Origin: Ancylostoma caninum | Lineage: Eukaryota > Nematoda > Chromadorea > Rhabditida > Ancylostomatidae | Length of the DNA stretch: 64,000 bases | Direction: 5' to 3' | Assembly (NCBI GenBank): GCA_037903475.1 | Contig: JBAJFG010000047.1 | Coordinates: forward strand, 5,556,001-5,620,000 | In this document: in pieces, positions 1-10,800 of the stretch | Position numbering within the stretch: position 1 is the first letter of the stretch | Layout: each line of letters begins with the position of its first letter | Made by a program: the position numbers and the translations under genes | Notes under the pieces: generated by a model | The model's database searches: none | Told to the model about the DNA's origin: nothing | Seen by the model: only the letters and a program-made list of their open reading frames with translations

Positions 1-218
1 CGCAACCGCGCCGCAGTGTCGTAAACAATATTTTATGCTGCTGTTATGCCTTATCTAGAGCTTTTCTGCCCGATTTTAAGGATTTTCGACCAAATCGGGA
101 AGAATGCGACTAGAAAGAGCATTTCGGCAGCAGACCACACTGGTCCCGGCGCGCGCAGCGCGGTTGCGCTGCGTCCTTCTCGAGGCCGCAGATGGGCCAC
201 CGCCATTGCCGTCTACTG
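1..218. mobile_element. Palindromic TA-flanked MITE, copy 1 (cut by window edge)
   Basis: This is the right part of a foldback element found five times in the window (also 13775-14044, 27472-27742, 37095-37355, 41108-41367). The GC-rich arms face each other around a core that pairs a sequence like GCTAGAAATAGCAT with its neighbours. The right end reads CTACTG followed by TA, as in the other copies, where TA flanks both ends. It has no coding capacity. TA duplication suggests mobilisation by a Tc1/mariner-type transposase (inference). Confidence 0.8.
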
Positions 219-410
219 TATTTTGTGCCTCCAGGCACGGAATTGATGGATGTTATCGGCTGAAGTGCTTAAGGAGATACTTTATCCAAACTTCTTCCTG
301 GGTCTGACTATTAAATGTAAAGCTTGAACACCGTGGTCATTTTGGAGGCATCTCCTGGCAATAGAAGGAAATAGGAGTAGGTGATGAAATCTTACGTACA
401 ATGTGGAAGC

Positions 411-545
411 GCAATATTTGCATGGCGACCTATTTGGCAAGATTTGTATGGGGACCTATTTGGCAAGGTTTGTATGGCGACCTGTCTGGCAAAGTTTGCA
501 TGGCGCCCTGTTTGGCAAGGTTTGCGTGACGACCCATGTGGCGGG
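411..545. repeat. Short tandem repeat of about 32 bp
   Basis: Four to five degenerate units built on TTTGGCAAGGTTTGTATGG are seen in tandem. They stay open in several frames, which accounts for the repetitive open frame here. I see no sign that it is a gene. Confidence 0.7.
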
Positions 546-3399
546 ACATCATGTTTGGCAAGGCATTTGGCGGGGTTCGTTCGCCTGGTTCGTCTGCAAA
601 CCCGTTTCCTAGATTGCCAAACGAACCTCGCTAAATGGGTCGCCCTTCAGAGACTTCAGAGATGGGTCTACGAGTCTGTTTGGAAAGACAAATGGCAAGA
701 GCATGCGTTTGCGACCCATTTTCCTGGACAGGCACATACGACGCATCGGCATTCGAGTCGATGAGTCGGTTCAATTACCCGATAATAATCAAACCGAATT
801 TCGCAAGTTCTCACCCAGGTGAGCCACCTTGCCCACGTGATAGAGTGCCTCGAGATGGTCAGGGTTAGACAATTGGGTTTAGCTAATTCAGACGTTTTCT
901 CAAAAATGTCGAGTCATGGACGCTTTACATAAAAAGCATGGTCATATCTGAGGAAACGTCGATCTTTCGCAATTACTACTGGTCGTGCAACAGCCGGTCA
1001 CTAGTCGGAAGCAGAATACCATTGGAGCGCTGCGGCAATAAGTGAAGGTGACGGGCTGAAATTTTGGGCATAGGATTGATATCAGGTTTCATTATGTGTG
1101 CATGCATTTCTTTCGAATCGGTTGACAGCCGAGTTATAATCGATTATGTACGAAAGTACTGCCATTGGTTTTTTTTTCGATTCGGAACGCAGCCTGAAAT
1201 CAGTTGGGATCAACACCGGAATTAAGACTTCCACTCCTCCCGAACGAAGGAATGGAGGATTGAGTAATCAGCCTGCTCTTCCAGAGCCCTCTTTCAAGGT
1301 AGTACAAGGTAGTAAGGACAATTTGTACTACATATGTGCGTCTATTGCGTATGGGCAGCGTCGTTCTGCCACTGGACCTATTCTTAATCATTTAGTACTA
1401 GATGGTATGCCCGGCTTCGCTGTGGGTGTTTCAGTGCCCCGGCTATTTCACACCCGGGAGTTTGCTATCAACAATAAATCCATCCAAAATGCTCGCCAGT
1501 TTCGTGGTTAGCATGCTGACGGGCTCGAATGGGGCTTTTAAACTGATTATCGGCGAAAATTGAAGAAAAGAAGTCATTTGCGTAATAGCCCTATGAAAAA
1601 TGCATGCCGTCTTTGTGTTCAGCCTCTTTGAGAACGCCAGTAAATGCACTCTTATCCTTTCCTTAGAAGAAGCGAAAAATTCAAAAGACTGGACTAGAGA
1701 TTCGATAAAACGAGTAGCTCAATGTTTTCATGCATGGCGGTTGTCATATTTGTGTTCAGTGCATTCAAACCCCCCCCCCCCCCCCAGTAGAAATTACCGA
1801 TTCCTGAGCAAAAGTTGCGAAGAACCAATAAAATCAGCAAATCGATATTGCCGTTCAAAATGGTTATCATATTTGTGTTCAGCGTATCAAAGGACCCTGG
1901 CAGGCATGTCTTCGCCGGATTCCGAATAAGTATTGTGTAAAATCGAAATCTTCAACAAGTCATGCCCAGGTTCAGAGAAAAAGACACATGAAAATTCTTG
2001 ACATCTGAATTTCTAGGTATTTCTATCCGAAAACGAAGCAACTAAATAGGAGCACACATGTGATAATGCTACACAACAAAAAAATTACATACCGTTCATG
2101 GGCCTATTTTGTAAATCTGTTATTCAATGTTCCAATAGGTCTCACAACTCCTCAAAACTACGTATCAGATGAAGCTTTTCAGATGAACGCGGGTAAATTC
2201 AACATCATGCAATCCACACCACTTCCAGATCTTCGTATGTACTCATGTGCATAAATATATTGTGCATTCCGCCCTTCCGACCTCCGCTACTACCAATATT
2301 CCGGTCTTTTCGGGGCTCCAAGTCCCAACTTCCGAAATTCGAATATGACTTCCCTTCATCCCTAGACTCAACGCGTTGCTGCTTTTATTTAGAGGAAGGT
2401 AGTGAGCATCACCTCTGACCACTGCATAACCATGCAATCTGGGACCTGTATGTAATCCAGCGATTTTCCATTTTGGTGAGAAAACGAACAGATGCTGATG
2501 AAGGATCAAAGATGAGTAGGTGCGTAAAAACACATTGCCACTGGTTTCTGACCGTTCCCAACTAGTAAGGTCGAATCCCCATTAATCCACTTTACATGTA
2601 TCGTTGTGTTGATTGGTCCCCATTATCAAGGTAGAGATTATGTTAATCCATATTCGTCACACCATATTGCTGACTTTTTTCATTCTTAACGAGGCAACTA
2701 GTGAGGCAGAGTTCCAACAAAGACTTGATTTTTTCTGAGGGTTAATGTACACCAATGTACACCGGAGCACTATCCGAGCCTTGTAATGAGTTCCAGAACC
2801 TATGCATACAGGAGGTTGGTCAGCGCATTGTCACTGTTTCGCAACTACCTCATGCCAGCTATGCAGCTATCGATCAACTGGCGATGCATCGCCTTGTTTG
2901 AATGTGACCTATTAATACATCAATTCATGACCTTTTCTTCTAGTTTCCGATTAATATGTTTCCTTTTATAGGAAGACATCCACTCTTCCTATTTTTCCGA
3001 TCCGACTTTTGGAAAGTACCAAGTAATATGAGATTCTGTGCAACACAAAAAGCTAGCAAATGTTACGTGGGCGTTAGAGACTAAGGGTTGTTTCCCTTTT
3101 TGAACAGACCCTTTGGGTGGTTCAGTGGTTTTGAATCCAGTACACAAAGAGAATACGGACGCTTTTATTGCTGCAAACAACCGCGCACCGTGGGTGCTAA
3201 GTAGAGGAGTGAGGAACCAAGGTAATTATGCACTGACCACGCCCCCGCGATCATCGAGAGTCGATGATACTGCGCCGGCCACCATTAATGGATACATTCG
3301 AGTGGGAGATGAGATCATTCTTGTTTACATCCAAGTTTCAAACACATTTTATCTACATGTCGGCGTCTTCGCTGGACTGGCAGTCGTCAGGTAAGGCAG
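546..3399. other. Non-genic stretch with one Helitron-related fragment
   Basis: No exon series or conserved protein is recognised. Open frames at 1146-1511 and 1600-1929 lack homology I can name. Positions about 1715-1930 hold, in inverted orientation, the sequence found in the Helitron at 46238-46957 (shared words include the reverse complement of GAACACAAATATGA and CAATATCGATTT). A C13 homopolymer lies near 1771-1785. Confidence 0.5.
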
Positions 3400-3580
3400 G
3401 AGCGCGACGGAAACAGCTCGGACGTGGCAGAAACGTGGCGGATACAGCTTGGGTGTGACAGGAACGTGGCAGCAACTCAGGAACGTGGCGGGAACGTGAC
3501 GGGAACTTCAGGAACGTGGCGGAAACGTGACAGGATCGCAGGAACATGACAGGAACGTGACAGCTACTCAGGTACAACAG
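3400..3580. repeat. GGAACGTGGC/GGAACGTGAC tandem repeat
   Basis: About a dozen imperfect copies of a 10-bp word (GGAACGTGRC with spacers such as GGAACTTCA) are visible. This explains the repetitive minus-strand open frame here, so it is not called as coding. Confidence 0.8.
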
Positions 3581-3922
3581 GAGGCATCAGTGCCTCGGTC
3601 GTTTCTGACCACCCTGGTGGTTTATTATTACTGACTACACATTTCAGGTGGTCTTCATTAGAATGCCATTTAGCCACTGCTGAAAATGTGTTCCTTTTCT
3701 GTCATTCCGAATTCCATTTCCCTTCGTCTCTTAGAGTTAAAAACCCTCCAAAAAATTGCCTCCACGATATTGAGCATAAAAGGGTGCGTGTCACCACTTC
3801 TTCGTTTTGAACAGAAATTTCTTCCTGAAACTACCTTCAGTGTCATCCCAAACTCTTCTTTTGATTCATCTTCATGCTCTATGTCTTAATGAAATCCATG
3901 AAAAAAAAATGACGTGAATAAC

Positions 3923-4072
3923 ATGAAGCGATCTAGGTTAATCAGAATGAGAACTTCTGCGCAGCTCATTCTTGTTGGCGCCATGCTTGCTATGGTGCTT
4001 TACTCTCCTAGTGCTAAGACAATTACAACGATTCCACCGCTGACTATAAGCATTCCATTTGGTCGTCGTTGA
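3923..4072 (+). CDS. Candidate small secreted peptide precursor with GRR terminus
   Basis: A 49-codon single-exon frame. Residues 1-10 are basic, residues 13-27 form a hydrophobic core (LILVGAMLAMVLY), and SPSA is a plausible signal-peptidase site. The mature part would be about 18 residues, KTITTIPPLTISIPFGRR. A terminal Gly-Arg-Arg is the classic substrate for carboxypeptidase trimming and C-terminal amidation, which would give a peptide ending in IPF-amide. An AATAAA signal overlaps the region just after the stop (4077-4082). This architecture is that of one-peptide neuropeptide-like precursors in nematodes (established for the class; assignment here is inference). I do not recognise a specific nlp orthologue. 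The frame is short, so chance occurrence cannot be excluded. Confidence 0.5.
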   Translation: MKRSRLIRMRTSAQLILVGAMLAMVLYSPSAKTITTIPPLTISIPFGRR

Positions 4073-4076
4073 TGAA

Positions 4077-4082
4077 AATAAA
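4077..4082 (+). terminator. AATAAA polyadenylation signal of the 3923-4072 gene
   Basis: A canonical AATAAA lies five bases after the stop codon. A very short 3' UTR is common in nematodes. Confidence 0.45.
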
Positions 4083-4418
4083 TATGTTCAGTCCTTCATA
4101 TTAATTATGGTATGAAATCTGTTTCAATCACGTATCACAATCGGGCAGATGATGACTAGGAACATTCCCGTGGCTCTCTAGACCAAAACACAAATAACAT
4201 AGTCACCAAAACACAAATAACATAGTCCCCAAAGAATGCAGTGTTGCATGAAATTCCATGGAACTCTCTTGTTGGTATTGGAGTACTAGTCATTCCAGTG
4301 AAGATAAAACAGCAAATCAAACACCAACAGAACTGACTGAAAGACAACTATCATTATGACTTGAGTGTGAGATTTAGTCGCTAAAGTGAGAGGATATGAT
4401 TAAAATAGACTCATAAGA

Positions 4419-4895
4419 TTACTGTAACCTACCTAACATCCGTATGGAGAAGCTCAATTCGAGGGGAATGGCTTGCTTTTCACTAATTTCGATGAATTCA
4501 GACCCCGCTCGATTAACAAAGAAACGATGCCTAATGTTGCTTTTAGCTCTGGGAATGACTATTTCATTAGACCCGCCTATAGTGTTGGAAACTCTTATTG
4601 CAACAAGCTGTTTTGGTTTTAATCCTGCGTATCCATGGAGTAGTTTGTAAAACATTATTAGATCAAATTTCCTTTGTCTAGAGGAGAGGGTATCTAGGCC
4701 AAAGTTCCGATTCTTAACGTTATTGTTAGGTATTCTATCATATACAAGCCCCATTAAACGGGCTCTAAGCTTCCTACTGGAACTATTTTGCACCGCCTCT
4801 AGTCTCGCAACGATCACCTTGCTGCGTCCTTGCGACAGGTTACGCTGCATCCAGAGTGCGCCAGCAAGGTCCAGAGCACGCCACGTCAGGCACAC
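4419..4895 (-). mobile_element. Non-LTR retrotransposon (LINE) C-terminal fragment
   Basis: The minus-strand frame of 158 codons contains the region seen after the reverse transcriptase domain in CR1/jockey-type LINEs: a spaced series resembling LGLDTLSSRQRKFDLIMFYK, then LLHGY, then NTIGGSNEIVIPRAKSN and a final basic/aromatic block. The RT catalytic domain itself is not present nearby, so this is a 5'-truncated copy, as is usual for LINEs. Family placement is from motif memory only. Confidence 0.6.
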
Positions 4896-6975
4896 ATCGC
4901 ATGCGTATTGATTGGAGCCAGTGGCATGCCGCCAGCTACATTAGCGGCCGCTGGAATCCGGGGCCGCGCCAGGGCGCGTCCATAGTTATTACGCTTGCCC
5001 AGAGTACGCCAGGTCCAGCCGCCGGCTACATCGGCGCGCGCTGCCAACGCCGCTCATGCCGCTGTGACCCCTGCTGCTCGTGTAGTCCACTCGGATGGAC
5101 TTCATAAGCGGCACACGCTAGCTTCTTCAGTCTTATTTTAGAGGATTTACTCCATATCGAGAAGCATATTGCATACGTTGAAATATTTTTACATTAGCTT
5201 GGATATAACAACCATAAAACTGAAATTTCTTGCTTCTTACGTTTAGTAGAGACCACTACATATTTGATGAATACGTCTACTGCACGTGCACAGAGTTCGG
5301 GAAACTGGAGCGATGAAATCGCTTACCAGCTAAATCACAGAAGTTTAAGTTTTGGAAGCGGATTTTGGCCGATTTTGGCAGCGCAGAAAATGAGCCTTCA
5401 GACATCTCGAGCGTACTTCTAGCGAAGCATCTACGACTTTTTGGACCAAATGATAGCTACAAATAATTCATACAGTACTGATTTGAACTAACAAGCGTAT
5501 GGCATCGTCTAATAAGAATTGCAGAAAAAAAGAAAATACTTCAGAAAGTGTTTATATACACTCCTCTAGAACCTTTTAGCCACAGCTCTACGACGGAATT
5601 GGTAGGGTCTTCAAAGCGAATCCGAGGAAGGTGTATCGAACCAAGTTGGTTGTGATCTTAATGGAAAAAAATGCGAGGGACGGAAAATTGAAAATGACAT
5701 ATCCATGAACTTTCGGGTATTTTGCTGTACAAATTCACGAACATATCTACCGTTATCTATCGTTGTTACATCTAAGGGGAATCGCAGACTATTGAGAAAA
5801 ACCCGACAAAACTTTTTCAGCCATCCAAAACTTATTATATACCTTTCCTCATGATATTTACAAAAAAAAACTTATGACTTTCTGAGCAGCTCAAACTATT
5901 ATTCCAACTTTTCGCACATGATATCGTTCTAGCGCGCAAAAATTAACCTGGCTGCATGAGGTTGCCGCTGCCGTTGCCGCTGGTGTAGCCCACATAGCAG
6001 CGGTCGCTGGTTTTGTCCTCATTTCGCTGGCGTACTCTGGACGCAGCCTTAGGACTCGTGTGCCAAGGGGATAATGATTTCTGATGAAAAAGCAGGGAAA
6101 TTTTTGACGATATATGTAGAAGAGAAAACTGTGAGATATGGCTATGGAAACCGTCTAGCACCAACAGTAGTTGTGATCTAGCCGTGGACCACCCGTAGCT
6201 GGGCCATGCAACTCTGAGACTCGAAAACTGTTCAGCCACTCTCGTAATCTTAAATTAATCTCGTGCTGACCTGTAAATTCTTCACATAACATTAAAAGTT
6301 CCAATCCAGCCGTAAACTGATCAGGTACAGGGAAAATCGATCGTCTCTTGCTAAAGCATAATTTCTCATCCTGCAGCTGGTCCGGCTGCAGACATCAGTG
6401 TTCTTGCATAGTCTAATCTGAATCGCAGACAGGGTATTCTGTTTGCTTGTGGTACTTGCATAGTACACACTCTTCTCACCGTCTTGTTTCGCGAGAAGAA
6501 AGGAAATTGAAATTATAGCTCATCAGCGGGACTGTTCAGCTTCTTACATATATGAAATGTTGAAATATACGAAAATGACGAAAATATCGCTGGTTTCATC
6601 AATAGGGAGAAATTCTCGATCCTACAAATCATAAAGTGGATGCTGTCAGCTACCATCGCACCAGCGCTCGCTGACCCATTCACTAGATGGGGATTTTCAT
6701 CAAATGTGTAGAGTTGGATGAATAGTCATTTGCAGTCTCTATTATGGTCATGACATACATAGCTACGTGCATCATGACATAACTGCCTGCATTGCAACTT
6801 CTGATTACATTCTAACTTAATCTAACTAACTTCTAACTTCCATAATTCTTTGTTCTAGGCCACTCTAGGTTATTTCTTTTTTGAGTACAATAAATAAATA
6901 AAAGACCCACGCATACATTCTATCGTAGATGCTACATTCAAGCTAGGGGCCGGCCCGTGAACTTCATACTCTTTC
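4896..6975. other. Non-genic stretch, repeat-like
   Basis: Positions 4850-5110 and 5950-6060 carry related GC-rich words around GCGTACTCTGG and CCGCTG in opposite orientation. The end of the stretch (about 6840-6905) looks like a LINE or SINE 3' tail, with ATTCTTTGTTCTAGGCCACT followed by AATAAATAAATAAAAG. No exons recognised. Confidence 0.4.
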
Positions 6976-7456
6976 TTGCTATACAAATATAGAACCTTAT
7001 CCTTGCGTGTGTTTGTTTTTACAAAACAAGCGAGACACTCTGGATTACCAATAAGGCTAGTGCTTCGTCCACCACCGACGCTGAGAGAAATTCTGACCTA
7101 CACACGCATATATGAAAACAAGTGCCTCCAGCCTGGCTGTCAGTACTGCATCGAAGAGCCACGAAGGCTATTGGTAGAAATACGTGGGAGAAACAAGGAG
7201 GCCCTTGCGAATGCGACTGGGCGAGCACCCCAGGGCACTAACGAAGCCTTCATCCTACGCATCTGAAAAATTTTCGAGACATCGCACTCTGAAACACACG
7301 TACGAGCGTGCTCCGAAGTTGAAACCCACAGTCCTTCACCGTTATCTTGTGAACACTCTGGGAAGGAAAATTATGGGGGCACTGGAAATAAAGAGGCACA
7401 GTCCAGAGATAAACAGCAGAGAGGGGTTGCGTGATGTGTTAAGATTGATCACATAG
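6976..7456 (+). mobile_element. Penelope-like element remnant with GIY-YIG endonuclease end
   Basis: Two overlapping frames join into one retroelement protein tail if a frameshift is allowed near 7170. The first frame gives LRPPPTLREILTYTR and a Cys-rich stretch (CLQPGCQYC). The second gives YVGETRRPLRMRLGEH, the second half of a GIY-YIG nuclease motif, and continues to a stop at 7456. Reverse transcriptase plus a C-terminal GIY-YIG domain is characteristic of Penelope-like elements. This copy is frameshifted and 5' truncated, hence inactive. Confidence 0.7.
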
Positions 7457-7869
7457 CTGTGAGTATTGATGCCTCTCCGATCTCTTGTCGTGACGTAGTA
7501 GTTTCATTCTGTGACCAGCATCTTACGAGCGAGGTTCTTCTTTTCTTAACATGTTGCATTCTGTCAAACACCATCATAGGTTATCGATGTATAGATTAGC
7601 AATTGCCTGAGAGCAAACGAAGTCAGAAAGACTTATTAACATCCTGCCTCTAGGCATTGTTCAACTGTTCCTATTTGTAAGCTTATGATGAGATAGCAAT
7701 GAGATACTAATATTCAGGTCTGAAGAAGGGATTAGTTGCCGGAAGCCTACGAATAAAGGCATAGAGGGGCTTTCAACTGAACAACTATATCAGCAAAGAA
7801 AAAAACTATGCAACTTGGACCCGTGATTTTTTATGACAATATATGAAAGAGCAACTCAGTAGTTTCAAA
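7457..7869. other. Downstream flank of the sugar transporter gene
   Basis: No exon or repeat is firmly recognised. Positions about 7725-7770 may still belong to the 3' part of the preceding retroelement. The 3' UTR of the minus-strand transporter must lie here, but I see no canonical AATAAA on the minus strand close to the stop. Confidence 0.35.
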
Positions 7870-10800
7870 TTACAGCTTCCCATAGGTTGGGAAGTTGATG
7901 TTCAGTCTTTTTCGTGATGCGATGTCGTTGAGTACCTGAAAACAGAGTAATTTAAGTCCTTCCATCAAAACAAATGCTCCATTTCAAAACAGGGACAAGT
8001 TTGGTGTGTGACCTTGACGTTTCCCACTCGAATTGAAAAAATACCTCATTAACTGGTTTTTTACTCGTTTCTGGACAGTATGACCACATAAAATAAATGA
8101 ATACGGCTGTAGGAACAAGGAACAGTAGCAATGATTGGCCGCCAATCTGCAAAAAAGAACTTTTCTAGAAGTCTTTTCCTCTTACACGAGTTATTCCAAG
8201 CAATGTGCTCGACACGAAGAACTAGATCGATGTCTGGAACCCTGGATAAATCAAAACTCACTATATTTGCAACGGGGTAGAAGGCAAATTCTACTGCAAT
8301 CTTCGTCAATGACTCGAACGTGTTTAGAGTAGAGATGCATGGGAGTAAAAGCGATCTGGGTACTAGTTCTGCAGCATAGAATCTTGATACTGAACCAAGA
8401 CCACAAGCATTGATAAGCAGCAATGTGGCGAGACCAATGAGCGTCGCAACCTGAGAGACCACCTTATGTCTTTAATCTCAAAATCCATCAATTTCCTTAC
8501 CTTAAGGTCTTCACCAACGTCGATTCCTACCATCATTATAGCCAGAGAAAGAAATGAGATGAATGTCGAAACGATCATCAGTGGTCTGCGTCCTAGTCTG
8601 TCCACGAGGAACACTGGGATAAGGGTGGTTGGAAGTCGGATCAAGCCTTAAAAAATTAATAAATTATGGCGAGAGTATATCCAGACAAAAGCTCAGTGCT
8701 ACCCTGAGAATAGTATTAAGGAAATATCAAAAAGTTGATATTCCAAGAATACACATTATTGCTTACAACATCACTCACTCAGCAGGATAGTTACTACTGC
8801 TCAAAATACCCACCAATAACAAATGATCCATAAAGAGCGCTGTCTATACTCCATCCTCCCATCGTATGAAGTATGAATGTGCTGAACGCTCGCAGACATC
8901 GTGCTCCGGAAAACACATAGGCAATCTGTAGCATATTTTGTTAAAAAGTAGCAGTGATTCCATGGGAGATTGCAGTTGCTACAATAACGAGCTCGCCGCG
9001 CCTACCTTCACCATGACACCCAACCAAGCTGCGTGGCGTATCACTCTCGACGTGAAGTCTTGCGCTTTCCATGGCATGAACATTACGGTCATCGCATCGT
9101 GTTCAGTTTCAATTCCGCAATTGGACCTCTGGAGGAACATGAACTACATTAGCTTTACACTCCACATTCTCCCGCTCCATTCTTTCTTTCTCACTCTTCC
9201 TCATTTGAATAGCATATTTAAAAATGAAAGGACAATGGAGAGAATTTTGGTACAGAAGGAGTTTTATTTCCGCTAATCTCTTTAATATATGGAGATTTTT
9301 AATAGTTCTCTTAGGATGACGACCCTGAAAGCCGGACAAAAGGAAGGAGTGTACAGTATCTAGCAATGGCTGGTATCTAGCAGTGGCGGGGTGTTTCCAT
9401 ATTCCAACACAGATTTGTACTTAGACATGCCTGTCTCGCTGGATCATCAGTACTAAAGGCCTTCGCTTTTAAGCAGCTGCAATTTAATGGAAGAAACGTA
9501 AAAAAGGTAAGAATTTCTATCTTTCCCTTATGCAGTGTTAATTAACTGAGAATTTAGGCATGGTCTACTACAATTGGATAAAGCGAGTGGTGGGATCTTT
9601 TATTTATTTACAGAATACCTCGAGGTATCCAACCGTTAACCATGCGTGGATGGACTACTGAATTCCGGAATAGCCAATGAGGCAAAACAGATATTATTTT
9701 CATGGATTTTCTACCAACTTCTAATGATTCGTGTAAAAAAGCGTTTTTACTTGAAACCGCACTGACATCTGCGCCCGTAGAAATCGCCCCGCTGAAACAA
9801 TCTAAATGGGTCGGCTGTCAGTCCACTTGCGACAGCTAGGGCCACGAATGGGTCAACTTTGTGGTGGCCCATAGATTTCATAGAACAGGTGATTCGCCGT
9901 TTGAATCTGCCATGATCGCCGTGGTAACTGTAGCCGAAATCTAAACGTTGGCGCCGTTTGTGGTTGTTCACGCGTTTTAGAGACTGATACGCAGTTCCAC
10001 GCAGTTGCTATCTGTTTTACGCGCAATTGCGTACACTAGCTGGCCTTAATGTAGTATGTCGCCTTACATCTTACATCTATGGTATTACGCCTTACATCTG
10101 CTCCTAAGCAGCCTCCGGCAACTTACAAGGCATCTCCGGCTGCCAACGCTATTTTGGCTGCCAATAACCCATCGTAGCTGCAATGACAGGTCAGCCAAAC
10201 TGATAGTATCAGTGAGAGTATCAGTTTAGTTACCTTTAGTAATCGCCACGATGACCGCAGTTAACAACTTTCCCCTTTGAAGAGGCCGAGTTGACTGTAT
10301 GGCTAGTTTATCTGTGGATCGGAGGATGTGAGAGTGTAATGAGTAAACAAAATTAAACGAAGACATGATCGAGCGAGAGGTCCAAATGAAAATGAGTAAC
10401 GCTCAATTAAGAAGGGTTTCATCTCAGTGCAGCTCCCACAATTTCATTATTAATATACTTTCTCTATTTATATATGTGTACCTTTTCATTTGCCGAATAC
10501 GAGTCAATTCCTTGAGCACTTACGAAGCGCGAATTTCGATCAAAACTGCGTCATAGAGTCATTCGATGTGACATCGCTTCACACTAACGTAACAAGAAGT
10601 TTTGTTCTACAAGCGCTTTTCGAAATGCTTGATCTGCATGATAGAGAAATGCTTATGTATGGGCTCAGAAAGGCATACGTTATGACTCTTGTCAAGGAAT
10701 GCCTCAATTGTAACATCGTTAATTGGTATACCTATACCGAATACCTTGCGCAGAAGCCAATATTCTCTATTAATCCTTATGAGTATTGGCGGGGGGGGGG

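Noticed and set aside
1146..1511. 121-codon frame
   Set aside because: No recognised motif and no splice or promoter context that supports a gene.
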